From Acetobacteraceae bacterium H6797 (GTDB lineage Bacteria > Pseudomonadota > Alphaproteobacteria > Acetobacterales > Acetobacteraceae), in NCBI GenBank assembly GCA_015223225.1, contig JADFCQ010000001.1:1386739-1450738 (forward strand): a stretch of 64,000 nt of DNA. The letters are read 5' to 3'. This document shows positions 8,631 to 17,697 of this stretch, in pieces; within the stretch, counting starts at the first letter, position 1; every line of letters begins with the position of its first letter. The notes beneath the pieces were generated by a model, which was given only the letters and a program-made list of their open reading frames with translations, made no database searches and was not told the origin of the DNA. Position numbers and translations under genes: made by a program.

Positions 8631-9608
8631 ATGCTGCGTAGACGAGATCTGGGCCTGATGGCCGCCGCCGGGATCGGTGCGGGCATCGCCCCGCGCGTTC
8701 AGGCGCAACCGGCCGGCTGGCCCGACAGGCCGCTGCGCTGGGTGGTGGGCTATGCGCCCGGCGGGGCGAGCGACATTTTCGCGCGCATCATCGGCAAGCA
8801 GATGTCGGTGGGGCTCGGGCAATCCGTCGTGGTCGAGAACCGGCCGAGCGGCGGCGCGATCATCGCGACGGAAGCCGTGATCCGCGCGCCGGCCGATGGC
8901 TATACGCTGCTGCATGTCGATAACGGCATTCTCGTCTACAACCCGGCGCTCTACGCGAAGCTGCCTTTCGACCCGGACAAGGAACTGACCAGCATCGGCT
9001 TCATCGGGCGCTTCCCCATGCTGGTCATGGTGCGGCAGGAAAGCCCCTATCAGGATTTCGCCTCTCTGCTGGCGGCGTCGAAGACGAAGCCCCTCACCTA
9101 TTCCACCCCCGCCGTCGCGAGCCCCCATCACCTCGCCATGGAGGTGCTGAAGCGCCGCTCGGGGCTGGAGGTGAACCATGTGCCCTATCGCGGCACCCCG
9201 GCGGCGCTGAACGACATGCTCTCGGGCGTGGTGGATTGCTCGCTCGTGGCGCTGGCCAATGCCATGCCGCTGATGGCCGCCGGGCGGGCGCGGGGCCTGC
9301 TCGTGGTGGGCGATAGCCGCGCCACTGCGGCCCCCCAGGTGCCCTGCGCGACCGAGCTGGGCTATCAGGCCGTGGCCTATGGCTGGCAGGGCATGAGTGT
9401 CGCAGCCGGGACGCCGCCGGCCATCGTGGCGCGGCTCAACGCGCTGATGATCGAGGCGATCAAGAGCCCCGAGGTCGCCAAGCAACTGGTGGAGACCGGG
9501 ACGGAGCCGGTGCTGCACAGCCCGGCGCAGATGCAGCAATTCGTGGAGGCGGAGAATGCCGTCTGGCGGCCGCTGATCAAGGAATTGGGGATCAGGCTGG
9601 ACGCCTAG
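8631..9608 (+). CDS. Bug/TctC-family substrate-binding protein
   Basis: A 325-residue periplasmic binding protein with an RRR-type Tat-like leader (first 25 residues, ending around VQAQP). The mature start, WPDRPLRWVVGYAPGGASDIFAR, is the classic Bug (PF03401) signature, and VVVENRPSGG and NHVPYRGTPAALNDM are further family motifs forming the carboxylate-binding pocket. Bug proteins feed tripartite tricarboxylate transporters or sensors. No TctA/TctB membrane genes are near, as usual for orphan Bug genes. It follows the two dehydrogenases and probably captures a related organic acid. Confidence 0.9.
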   Translation: MLRRRDLGLMAAAGIGAGIAPRVQAQPAGWPDRPLRWVVGYAPGGASDIFARIIGKQMSVGLGQSVVVENRPSGGAIIATEAVIRAPADGYTLLHVDNGILVYNPALYAKLPFDPDKELTSIGFIGRFPMLVMVRQESPYQDFASLLAASKTKPLTYSTPAVASPHHLAMEVLKRRSGLEVNHVPYRGTPAALNDMLSGVVDCSLVALANAMPLMAAGRARGLLVVGDSRATAAPQVPCATELGYQAVAYGWQGMSVAAGTPPAIVARLNALMIEAIKSPEVAKQLVETGTEPVLHSPAQMQQFVEAENAVWRPLIKELGIRLDA

Positions 9609-9627
9609 GCGCCCCCGGCCGGGCCGG

Positions 9628-10392
9628 TCATTCCCGGCCGAAGGAAATCCCCGTCATGGCCGAGCCGATGCGGGCGGAGGCGAATTGCTGCACCAGGCCC
9701 TGGCGCGTCAATTCGTTATGCCGGGCGATGATGGCCCGGGCCGCTTCCGGATCGCGCGAGCGGAGGATCTCGACGATGCGGTGATGATCGTCCTTCGTCT
9801 CGTCATTCACGTCCCGCAGCCGGGCGCCGAGATAGAAGAAGCGCTCCAGCTCGTCGATGATGCGCTCGAGCTGGAGATAGAGCCGCTCATTGCCCGAGGC
9901 GCGGGCGATGGCGACGTGGAAATCACGGTTCGCCTTGATGAAGCGCTTGAGGCTCGGCTGCTCCTGCCGGTCATAGACGACATCGGCGAGGGTATTGAGC
10001 TGGGCCAGCTCGGCTTCCGTGATGCGGGCGCAGGCCAGTTCGGCCGCGCCGGCTTCCAGGATGGTGCGCAGCTCGAAGAGCTGGTTCATGTCGCCGAAGG
10101 TGATGGGCACCACCTGGTAGCCCCGGCGGGGGAAGGTGCGCACGAAGCCTTCGGAACGCAGGGTGGCCAGCGCCTCGCGCACCGGCGTCTTGCTGACCTG
10201 GAAACGCTCGGCCAGTTCGGCTTCCGACAATTCGCGCCCCGGCTCCAGCTCGCAGGTCAGGATTTCGGCGCGGAGCAGGGCATAGACGCGCTCGGTCAGC
10301 GACGAGGGCCTGGCCGGGCGACGGCTGCTGGCCCGGGGCGGCACGGCGCGGGTCGTCCGAGGCTTGCGCGTCGTGTCGGAGGTGGCGCTCAT
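9628..10392 (-). CDS. GntR-family regulator with FCD domain
   Basis: A 254-residue protein. An Arg/Pro/Ala-rich N-terminal tail of about 30 residues precedes a winged helix (LTERVYALLRAEILTCEL, ELSEAELAERFQVSKTPVREAL), and the C-terminal half is an FCD domain with Asp/His metal ligands (FHVAIARASGNERLY, DDHHRIVEIL). FadR/FCD regulators sense organic acids. It lies convergent to the Bug gene and immediately downstream of the IclR gene. It is a likely regulator of the 6.5-9.6 kb trio or of the adjacent ABC/monooxygenase cluster. Confidence 0.9.
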   Translation of the reverse strand: MSATSDTTRKPRTTRAVPPRASSRRPARPSSLTERVYALLRAEILTCELEPGRELSEAELAERFQVSKTPVREALATLRSEGFVRTFPRRGYQVVPITFGDMNQLFELRTILEAGAAELACARITEAELAQLNTLADVVYDRQEQPSLKRFIKANRDFHVAIARASGNERLYLQLERIIDELERFFYLGARLRDVNDETKDDHHRIVEILRSRDPEAARAIIARHNELTRQGLVQQFASARIGSAMTGISFGRE

Positions 10393-10517
10393 GCTAACGT
10401 GTTTCCGTGCCGGGCGGAGAAGATGGTAGCCTCGTTGAACGATGGCTCTCTATTGCCAATAGGCCGCAAAGCGGCCGGGCGCCAGCGAAATATCTCTCGT
10501 CATATATCAGAGACACG
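10393..10517 (-). promoter_or_regulatory. leader region of the gntR-type gene
   Basis: This 125-bp gap between two minus-strand regulators contains a perfect hairpin at 10462-10476 (GGCCGC, AAA, GCGGCC) and an AT-rich stretch with TCTCT and AGAGA half-sites around a CATATATC core (about 10493-10514). The hairpin has no T-run, so termination after the IclR gene is uncertain. The AT-rich stretch is a reasonable promoter/operator candidate for the GntR gene. Confidence 0.35.
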
Positions 10518-11312
10518 TCATCCCCAGGCGATGCAGGCCTGTGATATGGATTGGGCCGCTTCCATCACCATGGGCGCATAGCGCCGCTCCATCGCCTCGG
10601 GCGAGAGGCGGGAGCGGAGCGTGGCGATGTTGAGCGCCCCCAGCGGCCGGCCGCGCCCGTCCTTGATCACGGCGGCGACGGCCATGTCGCCGTGATAGAT
10701 TTCCTCGAAGGTGGTGGCATAGCCGCGCCGCGCGGTGAGGGCGATCTTCTCCATCAGCGGCTCCATCTCCCAGATCGTCGAGGGCGTCAGGGGCTTACGG
10801 TCGGAGGCGAGGAGGATGGCCCGCGCCTCCTCCGGTGGCAGCGCGGCGAGGATCGCGATGCCGGGCGATGTGCAATAGACCGGGTGGCGCGAGCCGATGG
10901 TGACATCGACATTCAGCACATGCCGCCCGATCATGCGCGTGACGAAAAGAACCTCGCTGCCGTCGCGCACGCTGAGATTGACGGTCTCCTGCGTCTCGCG
11001 GCTCAGATGCTGGATATAGGGCCGCGAGACGGCGAGCAGCGGATCGGTCGTCATGAAGCGGTTGGCGATGTCCAGCGCGCGAACGGTGAGCGCGAAGCGC
11101 TTGCTCCGCAGATCCTTCCGCAGATAGCCGAGGCTCACGAGCGTATGGGCGAAGCGCTGCGTCGCGCTGCGATCGAGCCCGGCGGCGGTGGCGAGTTGGG
11201 TGAGGCTGAGCGTCGGGTTCTTGGCATCGAAGGCCAGCAGCAGGGAAAAGGCCTTGCCCACCGACTGCACCAGGAGAGGATCGCGCTCGGTCTCGGATGT
11301 GCCGTCTGGCAT
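10518..11312 (-). CDS. IclR-family transcriptional regulator
   Basis: A 264-residue protein. The N-terminal winged HTH includes SVGKAFSLLLAFDAKNPTLS and LTQLATAAGLDRSATQRFAHTLVSLGYL. The C-terminal IclR effector domain includes TVNLSVRDGSEVLFVTRM and CTSPGIAILAALPPEEARAI. Members bind aromatic or short-chain organic ligands and control catabolic operons. It is divergent from the first LLM monooxygenase (239-bp gap), so it is the best candidate for controlling the seven-gene 11.5-20.9 kb run. Confidence 0.92.
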   Translation of the reverse strand: MPDGTSETERDPLLVQSVGKAFSLLLAFDAKNPTLSLTQLATAAGLDRSATQRFAHTLVSLGYLRKDLRSKRFALTVRALDIANRFMTTDPLLAVSRPYIQHLSRETQETVNLSVRDGSEVLFVTRMIGRHVLNVDVTIGSRHPVYCTSPGIAILAALPPEEARAILLASDRKPLTPSTIWEMEPLMEKIALTARRGYATTFEEIYHGDMAVAAVIKDGRGRPLGALNIATLRSRLSPEAMERRYAPMVMEAAQSISQACIAWG

Positions 11313-11551
11313 GGGGCCTCGCTTGCTGACCCCCTCATGCTGGGGCGAGTTTAATCACTATGCAATAATCGAAAGCGCAGTCCAGTTTTTCTCTTTTCAG
11401 CCTCGCCGGTTTGGGTTGATGATCTGGATCAGGAAGACGCGCACAGCACCGGAACCGCGATTGATCCCCATGGGCGACACAACGCCTGTGACAGATCGAT
11501 CGCTCCCACATTTTCCAGGCCGCAAGCCGGGAGAAGACAGGAGGGGTTCCC

Positions 11552-12931
11552 ATGGGTGTGCGTAAAAGGCGGATGAGCCTCGGGCTCTCGATCGCCAATC
11601 TCGGCTATCATTATGCGGCCTGGCGCCATCCCGGCGTGCCGGCGGATGGCAATATGCGCTTCGCGCATTATCGCCACTGCGCCGCGCTGGCCGAGCGTGG
11701 GAAGTTCGACCTCATCTTCCTCGCGGATTCCTCGGCCGTTCGCGATCTCGACAATACCGCCATCGCGCGCGAGCTGGAGCATCAGCTCGTCAAGCACGAG
11801 CCCATGGCGCTGCTCGCCGCCATGTCCACCTGCACGAAGCATGTGGGCCTCGTGGCCACGGCTTCGACCACCTATTACCAGCCCTATAACCTGGCCCGGA
11901 TGTTCGCCACGCTCGATATCCTGAGCAATGGCCGCGCGGGCTGGAACATGGTGACAAGCTTCTCGCTCGACGAGGCGCGGAATTTCGGCCTCGACCGCGT
12001 GCTGCCCTCGGATGTGCGGCATGAGCGCGCGACGGAATTTCTCGAGGTCTTCAAAGGCCTTTTCGACAGTTTCGACGATGGCGCCATTCCCATCGACAAG
12101 GCCAGCGGCATTTTCTTCGACCGCACGCGCACGCATCTGCTGAACTTCAAGGGCAAGCATTTCGACGTGCGCGGCCCGCTCGATACGCCGACGACGCCGC
12201 AGCGGCAGATCCCCGTTTTCACCGCTGGCGAAAGCGAGAATTCGCAGGAACTGGCGGCGCGCGCGGCCGATGTGGTCTATGGCGGCCAGCCGGATATCGC
12301 CTCCGCCCGCGCCTATTACGCCTCGCTGAAGGGGCGCCTCGCGAAATACGGGCGCAGCCATGACGATCTGAAGGTTATGCCCGGCATCATGCCCTTCGTC
12401 GGCCGCACCATGGACGAAGCGCGCGCGAAATTCGACCGGATGCAGGAATTGATCCTGCCGCGCCTCGGCCTCGGCCTGCTCGTGGTCAACGGCTTTCCCG
12501 ACTATACCGGCTACGATATCGACGGGCCCATTCCCGAGGATGTCGAGGATGGCAAGCAGCTTTCGCCCACCAACAGCAAGGGCGGCTTCTCGGCGAAGCT
12601 GATGGCGGAAGCGCGGCGCGACAATCTCACCATCCGCGGGCTCTATGAGCGCGTCTCGGCCGGCTTCTGGCATATGGGCGTGGTCGGCACGCCGACGAGC
12701 ATCGCGGACCTGATGGAAGAGTGGTTCACGACCGGCGCGGCGGACGGATTCAACATCCAGTCGCCCTGCATCCCTGTCGATTCCGAGGCTTTCGTCGAGC
12801 TGGTGATCCCCGAGCTGCAGCGGCGGGGCCTCTTCCGCACGGAATACGAGGGCACGACGCTGCGCGAGCATCTGGGCCTCAAACCCGCCGTCAGCCGTTA
12901 TGCCGAGCCCATGCGCGCGGCGGGGAACTGA
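11552..12931 (+). CDS. LLM-class flavin-dependent monooxygenase (NtaA/SnaA/DszA family), paralog 1
   Basis: A 459-residue luciferase-like barrel enzyme. Motifs are LGLSIANLGYHYAAWRHP at the start, VGLVATASTTYYQPYNLAR, GRAGWNMVTSFSLDEARNFG, and a C-terminal IPELQRRGLFRTEYEG. These match the NtaA/SnaA/DszA group: two-component monooxygenases that use FMNH2 supplied by a separate reductase to cleave C-N or C-S bonds or hydroxylate. AGGAGG stands about 8 bases before ATG 11552. It opens the run of three paralogs plus an ABC importer. No flavin reductase is seen nearby. Confidence 0.88.
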   Translation: MGVRKRRMSLGLSIANLGYHYAAWRHPGVPADGNMRFAHYRHCAALAERGKFDLIFLADSSAVRDLDNTAIARELEHQLVKHEPMALLAAMSTCTKHVGLVATASTTYYQPYNLARMFATLDILSNGRAGWNMVTSFSLDEARNFGLDRVLPSDVRHERATEFLEVFKGLFDSFDDGAIPIDKASGIFFDRTRTHLLNFKGKHFDVRGPLDTPTTPQRQIPVFTAGESENSQELAARAADVVYGGQPDIASARAYYASLKGRLAKYGRSHDDLKVMPGIMPFVGRTMDEARAKFDRMQELILPRLGLGLLVVNGFPDYTGYDIDGPIPEDVEDGKQLSPTNSKGGFSAKLMAEARRDNLTIRGLYERVSAGFWHMGVVGTPTSIADLMEEWFTTGAADGFNIQSPCIPVDSEAFVELVIPELQRRGLFRTEYEGTTLREHLGLKPAVSRYAEPMRAAGN

Positions 12932-12946
12932 GCCATGAGGAGAAAA

Positions 12947-14293
12947 ATGCGCCTCGGCCTCTCCATCGCGAACCAGGGTTATCACTATGCTGCCTGGCGC
13001 CTGCCGGAGAGCCCGGCGGATAACGGCCTTTCCCTCGCGCATCATCTGGAATGCGCGCAGATCGCCGAGGCGGGGAAGATGGATTTCCTTTTCTTCGCCG
13101 ATCAGGCCGCCGTGCGGAACACCGATGATCCGCGCATCCGGCGCGACATGGAACAGGGCCATCTGAAGCTGGAGCCGACCATCCTCTGCTCCGCCCTCGC
13201 TGCCGTGACGGAGCATGTGGGCTTCGTGATGACGGCTTCGACGAGTTATCTGGAGCCCTATTCCCTCGCTCGCCGCCTGGCCTCCATCGACCATATCAGC
13301 AATGGCCGCGCCGCCTGGAATCTCGTGACCAGCACGAGCGTGGATGAGGCGAAGAACTTCGGCCGCCAGGGACCGGAAAGCTCGCAGAAGCGCCATGAGC
13401 GCGCGGCCGAGTTCCTCGACGTCATGCGCGGCCTCTGGGATAGCTGGGACGACGATGCCTTCATGCGCGACAAGGCATCGGGCCAGTATTTCGACCGCAG
13501 CAAGTTCCATTTCCTCGATCATGCCGGCGAGAACTTCAAGGTTCGCGGCCCGCTCGATACCGCCCGGCCGCCGCAGGGCTGGCTGCCGCTGGTCACCGCC
13601 GGCACCTCGCCCAATTCGCAGGATTTCGCCGCCGAACATGCGGACCTGCTCTATAGCGCGCAGCCGACGCTACCGCTGGCGCAGGAATACTATGCCTCGG
13701 TGAAGAAGCGCCTGGCCGCCGCCGGCCGCGCGCCCGATGCGCTGCGCGTGATGACCGGCATGATGCCGATCGTCGGCCGCACGGAGGAAGAGGCCAAGGC
13801 CAAGTTCCAGCGCGCGCAGGACCTGCTCGACCCGAAGGTCGCGCATGGGATGCTGATCATCAACCACTTCCCCGATCTCAGCCATCTGCCGCTCGATGCG
13901 CCGGTGCCGGATCTGTCCATGACCGACCATCACAACACGCCGGGCCGCGATGCGAGCTTCACGCTGACCATGATGGAACGGGCACGGCGCGAGAAGATGA
14001 CGATCCGTGATCTCTTCGCCGCCGTCTCCGCCGGCTTCTGGCATCTCGGCGTGATCGGCACGCCGCAGAAGGTCGCCGATACGATGGAACAGTGGTTCAC
14101 CGAAGGTGCCGCCGACGGCTTCATCATCCAGCCGCCTTGGCTGCCCGGCTCGGCGCGCGATTTCGTCGAGCTGGTGATCCCGGAACTGCAGCGCCGGGGC
14201 CTGTTCCGCACCGAATACGAAGGCCGCACCCTTCGCGAAAATCTCGGCCTGCCCTGGGTTCCGAGCCGCTACGCGACATCGACGGCCGCCTGA
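12947..14293 (+). CDS. LLM-class flavin-dependent monooxygenase (NtaA/SnaA/DszA family), paralog 2
   Basis: A 448-residue paralog of the gene just upstream, with the same landmarks: LGLSIANQGYHYAAWRLP, VGFVMTASTSYLEPYSLAR, GRAAWNLVTSTSVDEAKNFG and IPELQRRGLFRTEYEG. ATG 12947 is preferred because AGGAGA lies five bases ahead; ATG 12935 in the same frame is an alternative. The 15-bp gap to paralog 1 implies tandem duplication within one transcript. Divergence in the substrate-facing middle part (residues about 150-330) suggests a different step or substrate rather than dosage. Confidence 0.88.
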   Translation: MRLGLSIANQGYHYAAWRLPESPADNGLSLAHHLECAQIAEAGKMDFLFFADQAAVRNTDDPRIRRDMEQGHLKLEPTILCSALAAVTEHVGFVMTASTSYLEPYSLARRLASIDHISNGRAAWNLVTSTSVDEAKNFGRQGPESSQKRHERAAEFLDVMRGLWDSWDDDAFMRDKASGQYFDRSKFHFLDHAGENFKVRGPLDTARPPQGWLPLVTAGTSPNSQDFAAEHADLLYSAQPTLPLAQEYYASVKKRLAAAGRAPDALRVMTGMMPIVGRTEEEAKAKFQRAQDLLDPKVAHGMLIINHFPDLSHLPLDAPVPDLSMTDHHNTPGRDASFTLTMMERARREKMTIRDLFAAVSAGFWHLGVIGTPQKVADTMEQWFTEGAADGFIIQPPWLPGSARDFVELVIPELQRRGLFRTEYEGRTLRENLGLPWVPSRYATSTAA

Positions 14294-14329
14294 ATTCCTC
14301 TCGATCATCCGCAAACGGAGACATGCCGC

Positions 14330-15883
14330 ATGACTATCTCCCGTTTTCCGAACATCATTCTGCCGCGACGTTTTCTGCTGGGCGGTGCCGCCGCCCTGGG
14401 TGCGGCGGCGCTGACGCCCTCGCGCGCCGCCTATGCCCAGTCGGGCACCCCGCCGCGCAAGGGCGGCGTGCTGCGCTTCTGCCGCCCAGATCCGCCGGAC
14501 ATGCTCGAGCCGATGCAGACGAATTCCTTCTCCGGGATGGAATTCTCGCAGATGGTCTATGACAATCTCGTCATCCTCGACGATAACGGCCAGCCCCTGC
14601 CCCAGCTCGCCACGGCTTGGGAAGGGCTCGATCACGGGCAGGAATGGCTCATCACCCTGCGCGAGGGCGTGAAGTTTCATGATGGCCAGACGCTGACCTC
14701 GGCCGATGTCGCCGCCACCATCGAGCGTTCGATGGATCGTGCGCGCGCCGGTGCGGGCTTCGGCGCCTATGGCCCGGTGCAGAGCGTCTCGACCGAGGGG
14801 CCGAGCAAGGTGCGCGTCAAGATGACGATGCCCTTCGGCGAATTCCCCGTCGTGCTCGCCTTCCGCTCTTGCCGCATCCTGCCCGCCAAGGGCATCGACA
14901 ATCTGCGCGAGGCGCCGAACGGCACCGGTCCTTTCAAGTTCAAGGATTTCCAGCCGGGCAGCTCCATCACTGTCGAGAAGTTCGACGGCTATTGGAACCC
15001 GGATGTGCAGCATCTCGACGGCGTTCGCATGGTCTTCATCCGCGAGGCGGTGGCCATGCAGGCGGCGCTGCGCGGGGGGCAGGTGGATCTCATCACGCAG
15101 ATTCCGCTCGAGACCTATCTGACCATGCGCAATGCGCGCGGCTTCAAATCCTATTCCGCGCCGACGGGCGATTATCACACCATCCAGATCATGGGGAATA
15201 TGGACCCCTTCAAGAATGCCAAGGTGCGCCAGGCATTCCAGTATATTCCCGACCGCAAGGCGATCGTCGCCTCGGCGCTCTTCGGCCAGGGTGTGCCGGG
15301 CAATGACGTGACGCTGCCGCCGGGGAATTTCTATCTGCCGGACCTGCCCGTCATCGAACAGGATCTGCCGAAGGCGAAGAAGCTGCTGGAGGAAGCCGGC
15401 GTCAAGGACCTCACCATCGACGCCTATACCACCAGCGACCGCCAGCCCGCGCCGAAGATGATCCTGGCCTTCTCCGAGGCCGCGGCCAAGATCGGCGTCA
15501 CCGTGCGCGTGCGCGACATTCCCTATACGGAATACGCCGCCAATGTCGCGCGCAAGATGCCGATGTATTCCTCCTACTTCTCCGGCTCGGCCACGCTTTA
15601 CGATGCCATCTACAAGATCCATCACAGCAAGGGCATCTACAACTACGGCAATACGGAAGTGGCGCCGGGGCTGGACGCCAAGCTCGACTCCATGATCGCC
15701 GAGGTCGATACCGCCAAGCGCAAGGAGATCGCGGGCGATGTGCTGCGGCTGCTCCAGGCGAATAGCGATCGCATGGTGCCCTATTTCCGCAACTATGTCG
15801 GCGTCACCTCCGATAAGGTGCAGGGCTTCCAGCCGCCGAAATACGGCACGATCGAGACGCGCGGCATGTGGCTGAGCGCGTAA
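14330..15883 (+). CDS. ABC transporter substrate-binding protein, peptide/opine/nickel type
   Basis: A 517-residue periplasmic protein of the SBP_bac_5 family. A Tat-like leader (PRRFLLGGAAALGAAA) ends near residue 38 at AYAQ. Family motifs follow: LPQLATAWEGLDHGQEW, TLREGVKFHDGQTLTSADV, and GTGPFKFKDFQPG. It would capture the ligand for the two permeases and double ATPase encoded directly downstream. Position between flavin monooxygenase paralogs suggests the ligand is a monooxygenase substrate; the EDTA-uptake EppABCD system is one described parallel. Confidence 0.92.
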   Translation: MTISRFPNIILPRRFLLGGAAALGAAALTPSRAAYAQSGTPPRKGGVLRFCRPDPPDMLEPMQTNSFSGMEFSQMVYDNLVILDDNGQPLPQLATAWEGLDHGQEWLITLREGVKFHDGQTLTSADVAATIERSMDRARAGAGFGAYGPVQSVSTEGPSKVRVKMTMPFGEFPVVLAFRSCRILPAKGIDNLREAPNGTGPFKFKDFQPGSSITVEKFDGYWNPDVQHLDGVRMVFIREAVAMQAALRGGQVDLITQIPLETYLTMRNARGFKSYSAPTGDYHTIQIMGNMDPFKNAKVRQAFQYIPDRKAIVASALFGQGVPGNDVTLPPGNFYLPDLPVIEQDLPKAKKLLEEAGVKDLTIDAYTTSDRQPAPKMILAFSEAAAKIGVTVRVRDIPYTEYAANVARKMPMYSSYFSGSATLYDAIYKIHHSKGIYNYGNTEVAPGLDAKLDSMIAEVDTAKRKEIAGDVLRLLQANSDRMVPYFRNYVGVTSDKVQGFQPPKYGTIETRGMWLSA

Positions 15884-15887
15884 TCGG

Positions 15888-16835
15888 ATGCAGGCGCTCG
15901 GCTTCATCATCCGCCGCGTCCTGCTGCTGGTCGTGGTGCTCTTGGCCGTCTCGGTCCTGACCTTCGCCATCGTCAACGTGCTCCCGGGCGACGTGGCGAC
16001 GGCGGTTCTGGGCGATATGGCGACACCCGACCAGGTCACGGCGCTGCGGGCGGCCCTCGGTCTCGACCAGCCCTTGGCCGAGCGCTACTTCCATTGGCTT
16101 CTTGCCGTGCTGCACGGGGATTTCGGCAAGTCGCTGCAACATGGCCAGCCCATCGCACCGATGCTGATGGGCCGGCTGGGCAATTCGGCCATCCTTGGCT
16201 TGATCACGCTCGCCATCGCGGCGCCGCTCGCCGTCGCATTGGGCATCGTGGCGGCGCTGAAGCCGGGCGGGACGCTCGATCGCATCATCGGCGCCATCGC
16301 CGTCGGTGCCTATGCCCTGCCTGAATACGTCATTGGCCTGCTCGCCATTCTCGCTTTCAGCATCTGGCTCGATATCCTCCCGGGATCGAGCCTGATGGAC
16401 CCGAACGAGAACCCGCTGACCCGGCCCGAGGCGTTGATTCTGCCCATCGGCGTGCTCATCACCGGCATGCTCGCCTTCATCAGCCAGATCACGCGCGCCA
16501 GCATGATCCAGGTGATGGGCAGCGCCTATGTGCGCACGGCGATCCTCAAGGGCGTGCCGCAATGGCGCGTGGTGATGAAGCACGCGCTGCCCAACCTCCT
16601 CCCGCCCACCATCGCGGAGATCGGGATGTATTTCGGCTATGTCATCGGCGGCCTCGTCGTCGTGGAGACGCTCTTCTCCTATGCAGGCCTCGGCCAGCTC
16701 GTCACCAATGCCGTCAGCTATCGCGACGTGCCGGTGATCCAGGCCGTGGTGCTGCTCGTCGCGGCCGCTTACGGCATCGGCAATCTCATCGCGGACGTGG
16801 CCGCGCTGCTGCTCAACCCGAGGCTCCGGTCATGA
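15888..16835 (+). CDS. ABC transporter permease, DppB type
   Basis: A 315-residue, six-helix inner-membrane permease. The first helix begins at residue 7 (IIRRVLLLVVVLLAVSVLTF). It continues with FAIVNVLPGDVA and LGLDQPLAERYFHWL, typical of the DppB/OppB N-terminus, and the EAA loop region ITRASMIQVMGSAYVRTA that docks the ATPase. It starts four bases after the binding protein stop and overlaps the next permease by ATGA. It pairs with the DppC-type protein to form the channel. Confidence 0.93.
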   Translation: MQALGFIIRRVLLLVVVLLAVSVLTFAIVNVLPGDVATAVLGDMATPDQVTALRAALGLDQPLAERYFHWLLAVLHGDFGKSLQHGQPIAPMLMGRLGNSAILGLITLAIAAPLAVALGIVAALKPGGTLDRIIGAIAVGAYALPEYVIGLLAILAFSIWLDILPGSSLMDPNENPLTRPEALILPIGVLITGMLAFISQITRASMIQVMGSAYVRTAILKGVPQWRVVMKHALPNLLPPTIAEIGMYFGYVIGGLVVVETLFSYAGLGQLVTNAVSYRDVPVIQAVVLLVAAAYGIGNLIADVAALLLNPRLRS

Positions 16836-17692
16836 GCGGCGCGGCCATCACGGCGCGGCGCAAGCCGCTCCTGCCCCGCATCGGCCCGGCGGATCTCGCC
16901 GGGGCGATCATCGTCATCCTCATGATATTTCTCATCGCCTTCGGCGGCTTGGTCTCGCCTTATTCCGCGACGGCTTTCGATCCGATGCATTCGCTGGAAG
17001 CCCCGAGCCTCGCCTTCCCCTTCGGCACGGACGAGTTCGGCCGCGACGTCTTCTCCCGCGTGCTCACCGGCGCGCGGCCCACGCTGCTGCTGGCCATCGG
17101 CGCGGCGGCCCTCGGCGTGGCGCTCGGCACCGTCACGGGTCTGACCGCGGGCTATCGCCCCGGCGTGGTGGACGAGACGATCATGCGCGTCATGGATGCG
17201 CTCATGTCCTTCCCCGGGCTCATCCTCGCCATGCTCGTGGTCGTCATGCTCGGCCCGGCGCCGATCAATGTCATCGCCGCCATCGCGCTCGTATTCTGGC
17301 CACGCTCGGCGAGGCTGGTGCGCGCCGTCGTCGTCGATCTCGCCAAGCGCGAATTCATCGAGGCGGCGCGGTCGCGCGGCGAAACCTCCTCCTTCATCCT
17401 CTTCCGCGAGTTGCTGCCGAATGTGCTACCGATCATCGTGGTGGATTTCTCCCTGCGCGTGACCTCGGGCATCCTCCTTGCCGCCTCGCTCGCCTATCTC
17501 GGCATCGGCGTCACGCCGCCCACGCCGGCCTGGGGGCTGATGGTGCGCGACGGGCAGCAATTCATTGAGATCGCGCCCTGGCTCGTGATCTTTCCCTGCC
17601 TCGCCATCGCGCTGGCTTCCATCGGCACCGTGCTGCTCGGCGAGCGGCTGCGGCACAAGCTCGCTCTGCCGGGCGGCGGGAGGGTCCGTTGA
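16832..17692 (+). CDS. ABC transporter permease, DppC type
   Basis: A 286-residue permease. The sequence FGTDEFGRDVFSRVLTGARP (about residues 64-83) is the DppC/OppC hallmark, and the EAA loop is KREFIEAARSRGETSSFILF. Start ATG 16832 overlaps the DppB-type stop by four bases, and its own stop overlaps the TTG/ATG start region of the ATPase gene, so all three are translationally coupled. It forms the second half of the membrane channel. Confidence 0.93.
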   Translation: MSGAAITARRKPLLPRIGPADLAGAIIVILMIFLIAFGGLVSPYSATAFDPMHSLEAPSLAFPFGTDEFGRDVFSRVLTGARPTLLLAIGAAALGVALGTVTGLTAGYRPGVVDETIMRVMDALMSFPGLILAMLVVVMLGPAPINVIAAIALVFWPRSARLVRAVVVDLAKREFIEAARSRGETSSFILFRELLPNVLPIIVVDFSLRVTSGILLAASLAYLGIGVTPPTPAWGLMVRDGQQFIEIAPWLVIFPCLAIALASIGTVLLGERLRHKLALPGGGRVR

Positions 17693-17697
17693 ACGCC

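Noticed and set aside
13670..16039. 789-residue minus-strand frame under the monooxygenase and transporter genes
   Set aside because: Caused by codon bias of the plus-strand genes; His/Arg/Gly-rich without domains.
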